NCBI RefSeq assembly: GCF_900129215.1
Contig: NZ_FQUQ01000007.1
Location: forward strand, 124,001 to 188,000
From: Pedobacter caeni
GTDB lineage: Bacteria; Bacteroidota; Bacteroidia; Sphingobacteriales; Sphingobacteriaceae
Direction: 5' to 3'
Length of the DNA: 64,000 nucleotides
This document shows, one piece after another, positions 33,494 to 40,911 of this stretch. The notes below the pieces were generated by a model that worked only from the letters and a program-made list of their open reading frames with translations, searched no databases and was not told where the DNA came from. Position 1 is the stretch's first letter; every line of letters begins with the position of its first letter. A program made the position numbers and the translations under genes.

Positions 33494-35995
33494 CTACCTT
33501 AACAAATCAGGAACACTGACCAATTGATACCCTTTTTCCTTTAGATACAGAATCAACCGCTCCAGATGGGCGTAAAATTTATCTTTCCTTTTTTCATCCG
33601 TTCCTACATGGATCAATAACATGAACCCATTTAAAGAGGCTTTCTTTTCATAATCTACAATGGATTGATAAATTTCTTCAGTTCCCAGATATCTTGTCCC
33701 CATTTCCGGCCAGGTATAATCAGCATTAGACCGTGTTCCCGGAGAATAATTAATCAGTGTCAATCCCATTTCCTTTGTCCAGTTGCTGATGGTCTGGTTG
33801 TACCATTCGTAAGGGGGCAAAAAGAATTTAGCCTGAGTCTGAGGAATACCAAACCTCGCCATTGCCTCATAATTGGCTTTCAGGTCTTTTTCAAATGTAG
33901 CCTGATCAATGAGTAAGTGGCTTCTGTCTTTCCAATCAGCATACAAAAGATGTTCATTAGAATGTGCCCCAAGGTAATGCCCTTGCTGATGTATTTTTTT
34001 TATGTCCTCGCTAAATCCCGGATTATTATAAAATGAACCTGTAAAAAAGAAAGAGCCCTTCACATGATTTTTTTCCAAAACCTGTCTGATTTGACCTAAT
34101 CCATCCGCAAATTCATGTCCGGTGAATACCAGGGCCAATTCTTTTTTTGAACTGTCTCCCCGGATAATTGCCCCCTGATCAGTTTTAAACCTGGGATTTT
34201 GGGAAAGCGTTCTGTGATCATATGCTGCCAGCAGGTAGACCAGTGAAGCGGTTCCATCCATCGTAGGCTCATTGGTACTATAATCACCAAAATCGTCATG
34301 ATAAACCGCCAGGTCCGACTGAAATGCCGCATACTCATCCTCTTCGTATAGTTTAATTCCAATCAGGTTCTTATAAATACTTCCATAAACCGGTCCGTCT
34401 ACCAATCCTCCGTCCAGTGGATAATTATGCAAATGACTAAATGCGGAATGTGGGTTTTCCGGAGTATCTCCCCATTCCGGCAAACCATAAACCATAGATG
34501 TCCCCCAGGGGTTGCAACCAAATAACCAGTCAAAATTTGCCTGAGCGAACTCTTCATAAGTTTCATCTCTGCTGGCGTTAACATACAAATAGCTTTGAAT
34601 TGCAAAAGAGGCTGTCAGGTTGTTTGAGCACCATATAAATGGTATTCCTCTATAAAAAGCATTGTTTTTTGCCTTATTCCATACGCGTTCAATGCCTTCC
34701 TTGTAATATCCGGTAAGCAGTTCTCTTTTTTCCGGATCGTTCTTTATGGCTTCATAATGTCCAAAATTGTGAAACGGATACCATTGGTAATGTCTGGCTG
34801 TATCCGCTCCCATCCAGGGACTTACTTTTTCTCTTCCGGCATATTCCAGTGCCTGTTTACGGTATTTTTGCTGAGCGGTTTCCTGATAAAGCATGGCCGC
34901 AGCCAGTTCCATATCATCAGACCAATTGTCTTCTTCATAAAAATAAGGTGCCCGATTAGGTGCAGTCTGCTGTACCCCCAGTTTTTTCAACCCCAGAAGA
35001 TACGCGGACTGCGACTTATCAAGGAGCAATTTGGCATATTTTTGATCTTTCCGGCGAAAAATACCGCTCCCCAGAGCAAAGGCACTGCTGAATTTACCGG
35101 CAATTGAAGCCACACCATTTGACCTGTTTTTAAACTTTCCAAGCCCCTGAGCTTGTCCATTGGCAAAATAAACGGGTCTTTCAGCTCCCTTACCATATGA
35201 AACGTTATCCTTATTCGGCAAACGTAATCCACTATGGTCCCTGTCGTCTGCAATCTGATGAAACAACCAGTCTTTTTTAGGATGCATTTTGAGCAGCCAA
35301 TCCAGACCCCATCTTGCCTCATCCAATACATCTGCCTGCCCATTCTTTCCTGATAAACCATTGTGCTGATATCCATCGTCAAAAACATCGGGGAAATCCC
35401 GGTAAGCAGCCAGCAGGTGATAAGTTGCATTTGCTGAAGTAGTGGCATACTGTAAATAATCGGAAGCATCATGCCAGCCTCCACTTACATCTATATGTGT
35501 ACTGTCGGGCATAGGTCCATACATCGTATACCCGTCCCTGGTATGACAACTGTCTTTCAGGTAAGGGTTAAATCCGCTCCTCTGCTGTCGCAGGTAGCGT
35601 AAAGCAAAGTCCGCAGCATGACGGTATACTTCATCATTAATGATCAGCTCCGGAGATTCCACATCCCCTGTTCGAATCACATAACGTCCGGGCTGTTTAA
35701 ATTCGCTAAAATTCAGGCGGCATGAATTCTTAAAAGGACCGTATGCTCCGTAACATCTGACCGATTTTGAACTGAAAACGATCTTGCCTTTTTCTTTGTC
35801 CAGAATCTGAAAACTTTCAGGTATCTTTTCTGTTTTACTAAGCCAGACCGCTACTTTTTTCGATTCTTGCTGATACCCTACAAGATTTATTCGGATCCAT
35901 GTTTCTTTTTCCTTTTGAAAAGATTTTCTATGAGAAGAAAGGAGAATTAACGAAATAAAGCCACAACAGCAGCATAATAACCACTTATTTTTCAT
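33494..35995 (-). CDS. Exported GH9 glycoside hydrolase fused to a NodB-like polysaccharide deacetylase domain
   Basis: The 833 residues contain an N-terminal hydrophobic signal (with a CCCC stretch), a CelD-type Ig-like domain (about 33-125), a GH9 (alpha/alpha)6 catalytic domain (about 130-595) and a C-terminal NodB domain (about 618-833). GH9 residues are visible: Asp176 and Asp179 in GGWHDASDYLQY, and the acid Glu576 in STNEPTMDG. The usual histidine-rich segment is PENPHSAFS. In the deacetylase, the metal-histidine motif is HSNEH (678-682), but the normal TFDDG is EFADG (628-632), so the first Asp is Ala. It probably cleaves a beta-linked glucan or glucosamine polymer outside the cytoplasm; the substrate is not determined. 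It is monocistronic. Confidence 0.85.
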   Translation of the reverse strand: MKNKWLLCCCCGFISLILLSSHRKSFQKEKETWIRINLVGYQQESKKVAVWLSKTEKIPESFQILDKEKGKIVFSSKSVRCYGAYGPFKNSCRLNFSEFKQPGRYVIRTGDVESPELIINDEVYRHAADFALRYLRQQRSGFNPYLKDSCHTRDGYTMYGPMPDSTHIDVSGGWHDASDYLQYATTSANATYHLLAAYRDFPDVFDDGYQHNGLSGKNGQADVLDEARWGLDWLLKMHPKKDWLFHQIADDRDHSGLRLPNKDNVSYGKGAERPVYFANGQAQGLGKFKNRSNGVASIAGKFSSAFALGSGIFRRKDQKYAKLLLDKSQSAYLLGLKKLGVQQTAPNRAPYFYEEDNWSDDMELAAAMLYQETAQQKYRKQALEYAGREKVSPWMGADTARHYQWYPFHNFGHYEAIKNDPEKRELLTGYYKEGIERVWNKAKNNAFYRGIPFIWCSNNLTASFAIQSYLYVNASRDETYEEFAQANFDWLFGCNPWGTSMVYGLPEWGDTPENPHSAFSHLHNYPLDGGLVDGPVYGSIYKNLIGIKLYEEDEYAAFQSDLAVYHDDFGDYSTNEPTMDGTASLVYLLAAYDHRTLSQNPRFKTDQGAIIRGDSSKKELALVFTGHEFADGLGQIRQVLEKNHVKGSFFFTGSFYNNPGFSEDIKKIHQQGHYLGAHSNEHLLYADWKDRSHLLIDQATFEKDLKANYEAMARFGIPQTQAKFFLPPYEWYNQTISNWTKEMGLTLINYSPGTRSNADYTWPEMGTRYLGTEEIYQSIVDYEKKASLNGFMLLIHVGTDEKRKDKFYAHLERLILYLKEKGYQLVSVPDLLR

Positions 35996-36083
35996 ACAAA
36001 CCTATTTTGTTAGCTTTTTTAAAAATACATAATCTGTCAGCATTTGGTAAATTAATTGGGGAGATCTTCAGAACACCATAAAC

Positions 36084-36107
36084 TAATCAATCGATTGATT
36101 AATTTTG
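36084..36107 (+). promoter_or_regulatory. TetR operator overlapping the -7 box of the efflux operon
   Basis: A perfect 18-bp palindrome, TAATCAATCGATTGATTA (36084-36101), overlaps TAATTTTG (36100-36107), a good -7 element. No TTG is at normal -33 distance. A dimeric repressor bound to the palindrome would block polymerase, so the TetR-family gene starting at 36125 is probably autoregulated together with the efflux genes. It also shows that the start is 36125, not the in-frame ATG at 36056. Confidence 0.65.
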
Positions 36108-36124
36108 TCGCGTCAAATTTAAGA

Positions 36125-36751
36125 ATGGAAAAAATAGATAAAAAGGCGAACATCCTGGAGGCGGCTGAAAGGCTGTTTACAGAGTTGGGTTACGAGGGGA
36201 CTTCTACCCGTCAGATCGCAAAAGAATCAGGGGCAAACATGTCTATGATCAACTATTATTTTGGATCAAAGGAAGGTGTATTCATGGAAATCATGTCTCA
36301 ACGAATAATTGATTTCAATAATCAGCTTACCAGCATCAGTCAGGATAAGCTCTCAGGAATGGAAAAGCTGCTCAAAGTGATCGAAGGTTATGCCAAGCGC
36401 ATCTTATGCAATCATGGTCTTCACAAAATGATGCATCGGGAACTCTCTCTTTCTCAGCGACCTGAAATGTTTTTAAAAGTAAAGAATACCATAGCCAGCA
36501 ACCTTATTGTCATTGAACAAATCATTACTGATGGCATTGAGGATGGCAGTTTCAGACCTGTAGATGTACGGATGCTGATTGCCACCCTGATGGGAACAAT
36601 TAGTCATGTGGCCATTTCTCCTTCAAAAATTACTTATGGAACCAGCCTGGACATCAATAATCCGGAAGACAGAGATCTCATTACCGTCCGTCTGATCGCC
36701 CATTTGAAAGATCTTCTCACTATGTATTTAACACCCCAAAATGATAAGTAG
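36125..36751 (+). CDS. TetR/AcrR-family transcriptional regulator of the efflux operon
   Basis: A 208-residue regulator with the TetR helix-turn-helix at about residues 5-55 (ILEAAERLFTELGYEGTSTRQIA, GANMSMINYYFGSKEGVF) and a C-terminal ligand domain of the AcrR C-terminal type. It is first in an operon with TolC, HlyD and MFS genes; its end overlaps tolC by 11 bases. The upstream palindrome at 36084-36101 is the likely operator. The inducer is unknown; induction by an efflux substrate is the usual arrangement. Confidence 0.92.
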   Translation: MEKIDKKANILEAAERLFTELGYEGTSTRQIAKESGANMSMINYYFGSKEGVFMEIMSQRIIDFNNQLTSISQDKLSGMEKLLKVIEGYAKRILCNHGLHKMMHRELSLSQRPEMFLKVKNTIASNLIVIEQIITDGIEDGSFRPVDVRMLIATLMGTISHVAISPSKITYGTSLDINNPEDRDLITVRLIAHLKDLLTMYLTPQNDK

Positions 36752-38054
36752 AATTAAATTAAGTGCCATAGCATTGCTCCTGCCGGGCATGTTATATGCT
36801 CAAAGCACAAAAAATCTGAGCTTAACCGAGGCCATACAGCTCGGTGTGGAGAACAGTAAGAACCTGAAGCGTTCCCAAAACAAGATCGACGAGTCTGTGG
36901 CCAAACTCAATATGGCTAAAGACAATGCGCTCCCAACGGCAGAAGCTTCATTTCTTTACAACCATGCTGAAATTCCAACCAATCAGCTGAGCATAGGCGG
37001 GGCAAACCCAATACACCTTCCAAACCGTGCAGATGCATTTGTGGGAACCCTGGGCGTTAAAGAACTGATCTATGGCGGTGGAAAATTAAGGTATGCAGAG
37101 GAGTCTACCAGACTGCTTACTGAGGTTGCGCGTCTGGATGCAGACAAAGACAAAGAGGAGATCAGCTACGCGGTCATCAACACTTACTATTCCCTGTTTA
37201 AAGTTCTTCAAAGCAAAAAGGTGGTTGCCCAGAACCTGGAATCTATCGCCAGTCAGCTGAAACAGGCAGAAAGATTTTTCAGCCAGGGCATCGTGACTAA
37301 AAACGACGTATTGAGGTTCCAGCTCCAGCAAGCCAACGTTTCCCTGACAGAAATGGAGATCGAAAACAACAGAAAAATCCTCAATTATAATCTGGACATT
37401 CTCCTGGGCATTAATGAAGATACAGAGGTTGTTCCGGCAGATCCTAATGACAACCTTAAAAGTGTAGGCCCCCTAACCGGTTACCTGGACATTGCCCTGG
37501 CCAATCGCCAGGAGATGAAGCAGTTTGACATCAGAAATAAAGTAGCAGATGTAAACATCAAATCAGTAAAGGCGAATACCTTACCTACTGTGGGTGTGGG
37601 TGCGGACTTATATTACATTAACCCAAGTGGCAAATTTATTCCTCCAACCAATCAGTTTATTGTGCCCATGACACTTTCGGCTAACGTTTCCTGGAATATA
37701 GGAACCCTTTGGACCAACAAACACAAGATCACTGATGCGAAGATTCAACAAAAGGATGTCGAGTTTCAAAAAGACATCTTTTCCGATCAGGTGAAAACGG
37801 AGATCAACAGAAATTATCAAAACTATCAGCTGGCTGTAAATAAGATTAAGGTGCTCGAGACTTCTATTGCACAGGCAACAGAGAACGACAAATTGCTGGC
37901 TTCCAAATATAAAAACAACGTTGCTTCGGCGATCGACAGAATCGACGCAGAAACACTGTTGTACCAGGCAAAGATCAATCTTGAATTGGCAAAGGCGGAT
38001 GCCGGACTGGCCTATTATACTTTATTAAAATCCACAGGAAAAATTTCCCAATAA
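36741..38054 (+). CDS. TolC-family outer membrane efflux protein
   Basis: A 437-residue protein with a signal peptide ending MLYAQ and two OEP repeats typical of TolC (LSLTEAIQLGVENSKNLKRSQ and LDIALANRQEMKQFDIR at their starts). Long helices predicted as coiled coil span the middle. It forms the outer membrane channel of a tripartite exporter. The neighbours supply the periplasmic adaptor and an MFS pump, so the operon encodes a full EmrAB-TolC-type system. Confidence 0.93.
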   Translation: MISRIKLSAIALLLPGMLYAQSTKNLSLTEAIQLGVENSKNLKRSQNKIDESVAKLNMAKDNALPTAEASFLYNHAEIPTNQLSIGGANPIHLPNRADAFVGTLGVKELIYGGGKLRYAEESTRLLTEVARLDADKDKEEISYAVINTYYSLFKVLQSKKVVAQNLESIASQLKQAERFFSQGIVTKNDVLRFQLQQANVSLTEMEIENNRKILNYNLDILLGINEDTEVVPADPNDNLKSVGPLTGYLDIALANRQEMKQFDIRNKVADVNIKSVKANTLPTVGVGADLYYINPSGKFIPPTNQFIVPMTLSANVSWNIGTLWTNKHKITDAKIQQKDVEFQKDIFSDQVKTEINRNYQNYQLAVNKIKVLETSIAQATENDKLLASKYKNNVASAIDRIDAETLLYQAKINLELAKADAGLAYYTLLKSTGKISQ

Positions 38055-38075
38055 AAAACCTTAATACAAACTCCA

Positions 38076-39119
38076 ATGACAACTGAAAAGAAAAAAAAGA
38101 ATATAGTAATCCCCATCATATTAGCGGTATTAATCATAATTGGGGCCGTATTTGGTATCAAAGAATACATTTATTACAGCAAACACGTAGATACTGACGA
38201 TGCACAGATCGATGGAGATATCAGTCCTGTGGTAGCCCGGGTTGGCGGATATGTCAAAGACATCAATTTTGAAGAAAACACGCTTGTAAAAGCCGGAGAT
38301 GTGCTGGTTAAGCTGGATGACAGCGATTATAAGGTAAAACTGGAGCAAGCTCAGGCAGGTCAGCTGGGTGCAAGTGCAGGCGTTGGGGTTTCCCAGTCGC
38401 AGATTGCCGCTACTGCAGCAAATACCAGTACTGCCAAAGCCAATATTGAAGCTGCAAGGGTAAAACTTTCACTGGCACAGAAAGATTATGCACGTTATGC
38501 CAACTTAGTAAAAGACGGATCGATTACACAACAACAATTCGATCAGGCAAAAGCACAAAAAGAATCTGCTGAAGCTGCTTTCGCTGCTGCAAATGATCAA
38601 TATACAGCAGCAGTAAAACAAGTAGGAACAACTCAATCGCAGTTGGCTGTAAGCCACAATGGAGTAACTCAACGCCAGTCGGATGTGGATTTTGCGAAAT
38701 TGCAATTGTCTTACACAGATATCAAAGCCCCTGCAACAGGAATCGTTTCTAAAAAGAATGTTCAGAAGGGACAACTGGTACAGGCCGGTCAGTCGTTATT
38801 TTCCATTGTTAACGACAACAGCATTTATGTAACTGCAAATTTTAAAGAAACCCAGTTAGAGGACATCAACCCTGGTTTAAAGGTAAAAGTAGAAGTAGAT
38901 GCCTATCCAAACGCGGATGTACAGGGGGAGGTTTACAATTTCGCACCAATTACAGGAGCAAAAGGATCCCTTCTTCCTCCGGATAATGCCACTGGTAACT
39001 TCGTGAAAGTTGTACAACGTGTTCCGGTAAAAATTAAGATCACCAACGCACCAAAAGATATTCTGGCCAAACTACGTCCAGGAATGAGTGTTAAGGTTTC
39101 GGTATCTACAAAAGATTAA
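38076..39119 (+). CDS. HlyD/EmrA-type membrane fusion protein
   Basis: A 347-residue adaptor with an N-terminal transmembrane helix (about 9-28), a lipoyl/biotinyl half-motif near VARVGGYVKDINFEENTLVKAGDVLVKLDD, an alanine/glutamine-rich coiled-coil hairpin (about 85-205), and a second lipoyl half with IKAPATGIVSKKNVQKGQLV. A beta-barrel domain closes it. It connects the MFS pump to TolC in the periplasm. It begins 21 bases after the TolC gene stop. Confidence 0.94.
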   Translation: MTTEKKKKNIVIPIILAVLIIIGAVFGIKEYIYYSKHVDTDDAQIDGDISPVVARVGGYVKDINFEENTLVKAGDVLVKLDDSDYKVKLEQAQAGQLGASAGVGVSQSQIAATAANTSTAKANIEAARVKLSLAQKDYARYANLVKDGSITQQQFDQAKAQKESAEAAFAAANDQYTAAVKQVGTTQSQLAVSHNGVTQRQSDVDFAKLQLSYTDIKAPATGIVSKKNVQKGQLVQAGQSLFSIVNDNSIYVTANFKETQLEDINPGLKVKVEVDAYPNADVQGEVYNFAPITGAKGSLLPPDNATGNFVKVVQRVPVKIKITNAPKDILAKLRPGMSVKVSVSTKD

Positions 39120-39123
39120 AAAA

Positions 39124-40671
39124 ATGGCCGAGAAAGGTTTAAAAAAATGGGTTATCACGTTTACGGTGATCACGGCCTCGCTATTGGAGCTGATCGATAC
39201 CACCATTGTAAACGTTGCTATACCTCAAATACAAGGTAACTTAGGTGCAACCCTTGAGGATGTCGCCTGGTTGTCTACCGGTTATGCGGTTGCCAACGTA
39301 ATTGTCCTGCCCATGTCGGGTTGGCTGGGCAGCCGCTTCGGACGAAAAAATTATTTCCTCTTTTCCATCATCCTCTTTACCATCGCCTCCTTCCTCTGCG
39401 GTAATGCCACCAACCTGGAAGAGCTGATCGCCTTCAGGATCCTGCAAGGGCTTGCGGGAGGTGGATTGATCTCCACAGCACAGGCAATCTTAATTGAAAC
39501 CTGGCCGCGTGAGGATGTAGGTATTGCCACGGCTTTATTTGGATTGGGAGCAGTAGTTGGTCCGACGGTAGGTCCCACTATTGGTGGTTACCTCCTGGAA
39601 ATCAGTTCATGGCCATGGATATTTTACGTAAACATCCCGATAGGGATTCTCGCGGCTTATTGTACCTATGCTTTTGTCAGGGAAACGCCTAAGGACGGAA
39701 AAGGAATGCCGGTAGACTGGTGGGGAATTGTACTTCTTGCCCTTGCAGTAGGAAGCTTGCAAACGGTACTGGAGAAAGGAGAAAGTGAAGACTGGTTCGC
39801 CACTCCTTATATTACGGCCCTTGCGGTGACTTCCGTACTGGGAGTCTTACTTTTCATCTGGAGAGAACTGAGTACAGATCATCCAATCGTGAATTTTAAG
39901 ATCATGAGACACCGGAGCTTTTCGGTGGGAATGTTCACTTCCTTCATTTTAGGCTTCGGTTTATACGGTTCAGTATTCGTATTCCCGATCTTCTGTCAGA
40001 ATCTATTGGGTTTCTCTGCCTTACAAACCGGAGAGCTCCTGTTCCCGGGTGGCCTTTGTACGATTGTGATGATGCCTTTCATTGGGATTATGCTGAAGAA
40101 AAACGTACCTGCGCAGTTTATGGCTACAATCGGGATGTTTCTTTTCTTCGTATTCTGTTCCATGCTGAGCAAATCTACATTACAATCCGGAACCGGTGAT
40201 TTCTTCCTGCCATTGGTGATCAGAGGTGTCGGTATGGCACTATTATTTGTTCCATTGACAACCCTGGCCATTCAGGACCTTAAGGGTGCTGAAATCGGAC
40301 AAGGATCTGGTCTGAACAACATGATGAGACAACTGGGCGGTTCCTTTGGTATTGCCGCTTTAACGACGCTGATCCACGTTCGTCAGGGCTTTCACCGCAG
40401 CAATTTACTTGTTAATGTGAATGAATATAACCCGGCATTTACGGATAGGTTTAATGGCTTTATCCATAACTTCATGGCAAAAGGATACAATTATCTTGAT
40501 GCTAAAGTTCTGGCCACTAAAGCCATCGAAGGCACAGTCACAAAACAAAGTTTATTGCTCACTTATAGCGATGCTTACTGGGTCGCAGGATTGGTGTTAT
40601 TGTGCTCAATTCCGCTGCTATATTTACAGAAATTCAAGAAGAATGTCGCCATTCCGGCAGATGTCCACTAA
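39124..40671 (+). CDS. EmrB/QacA-type MFS drug efflux transporter (DHA2, 14 helices)
   Basis: A 515-residue inner membrane proton antiporter with about 14 hydrophobic segments. The DHA2 motifs are visible: LLELIDTTIVNVAIPQIQGNL near the N-terminus (acidic Asp in helix 1), GWLGSRFGRKNYF (MFS motif A), and GPTVGPTIGGYLLE (motif C of antiporters). The start at 39124 is chosen because the family begins MAEKGLKKW and the upstream ATG at 39088 lies inside the HlyD gene. It is the last gene of the efflux operon and likely exports toxic amphiphiles; substrates are unknown. Confidence 0.94.
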   Translation: MAEKGLKKWVITFTVITASLLELIDTTIVNVAIPQIQGNLGATLEDVAWLSTGYAVANVIVLPMSGWLGSRFGRKNYFLFSIILFTIASFLCGNATNLEELIAFRILQGLAGGGLISTAQAILIETWPREDVGIATALFGLGAVVGPTVGPTIGGYLLEISSWPWIFYVNIPIGILAAYCTYAFVRETPKDGKGMPVDWWGIVLLALAVGSLQTVLEKGESEDWFATPYITALAVTSVLGVLLFIWRELSTDHPIVNFKIMRHRSFSVGMFTSFILGFGLYGSVFVFPIFCQNLLGFSALQTGELLFPGGLCTIVMMPFIGIMLKKNVPAQFMATIGMFLFFVFCSMLSKSTLQSGTGDFFLPLVIRGVGMALLFVPLTTLAIQDLKGAEIGQGSGLNNMMRQLGGSFGIAALTTLIHVRQGFHRSNLLVNVNEYNPAFTDRFNGFIHNFMAKGYNYLDAKVLATKAIEGTVTKQSLLLTYSDAYWVAGLVLLCSIPLLYLQKFKKNVAIPADVH

Positions 40672-40673
40672 TT

Positions 40674-40709
40674 AAAACGGGCGTTAGGATTTATCCTGAC
40701 GCCCGTTTT
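40674..40709 (+). terminator. Terminator of the efflux operon
   Basis: AAAACGGGCGTTAGGAT pairs with ATCCTGACGCCCGTTTT with one mismatch, beginning just after the MFS stop codon and ending in T residues. Confidence 0.92.
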
Positions 40710-40819
40710 ACCCAAAAAAATAACAATTAATTTTACTTCATTTGTGGCCCTGGGCCTCAAAATCCGCACATACTTTTAAAAGGGTTTGTTTAACCTCTAT
40801 AAATCTAAGATACAGAATT

Positions 40820-40904
40820 CTGCGAAAAAATTCAAATTAATTAATTGAGTCTTTTCGCAGTTTTTTGGATCATTTTTGGTACTTTAAGCTCGAAAAAATG
40901 ATCC
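40820..40904. promoter_or_regulatory. Two adjacent inverted repeats over the likely ppc promoter
   Basis: Repeat one is CTGCGAAAA (40820-40828) with TTTTCGCAG (40852-40860). Repeat two is GGATCATTTTT (40867-40877) with AAAAATGATCC (40894-40904), ending seven bases before the ATG. A candidate -33 TTG (40845-40847) and a degenerate -7 CATTTTTG (40871-40878), 23 bases apart, lie inside these repeats. The layout suggests control of ppc by a repressor or by an RNA hairpin at the start codon. Confidence 0.5.
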
Positions 40905-40911
40905 ATATAAA

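Noticed and set aside
34987..35484. Minus-strand overlapping frame inside the GH9 gene
   Set aside because: Same strand but a different frame from an intact GH9 domain; no protein features.
35997..36004. CAAACCTA (minus-strand TAGGTTTG) as a promoter of the GH9 gene
   Set aside because: It lies one base before the ATG, so transcription would begin inside the gene; no -33 box.
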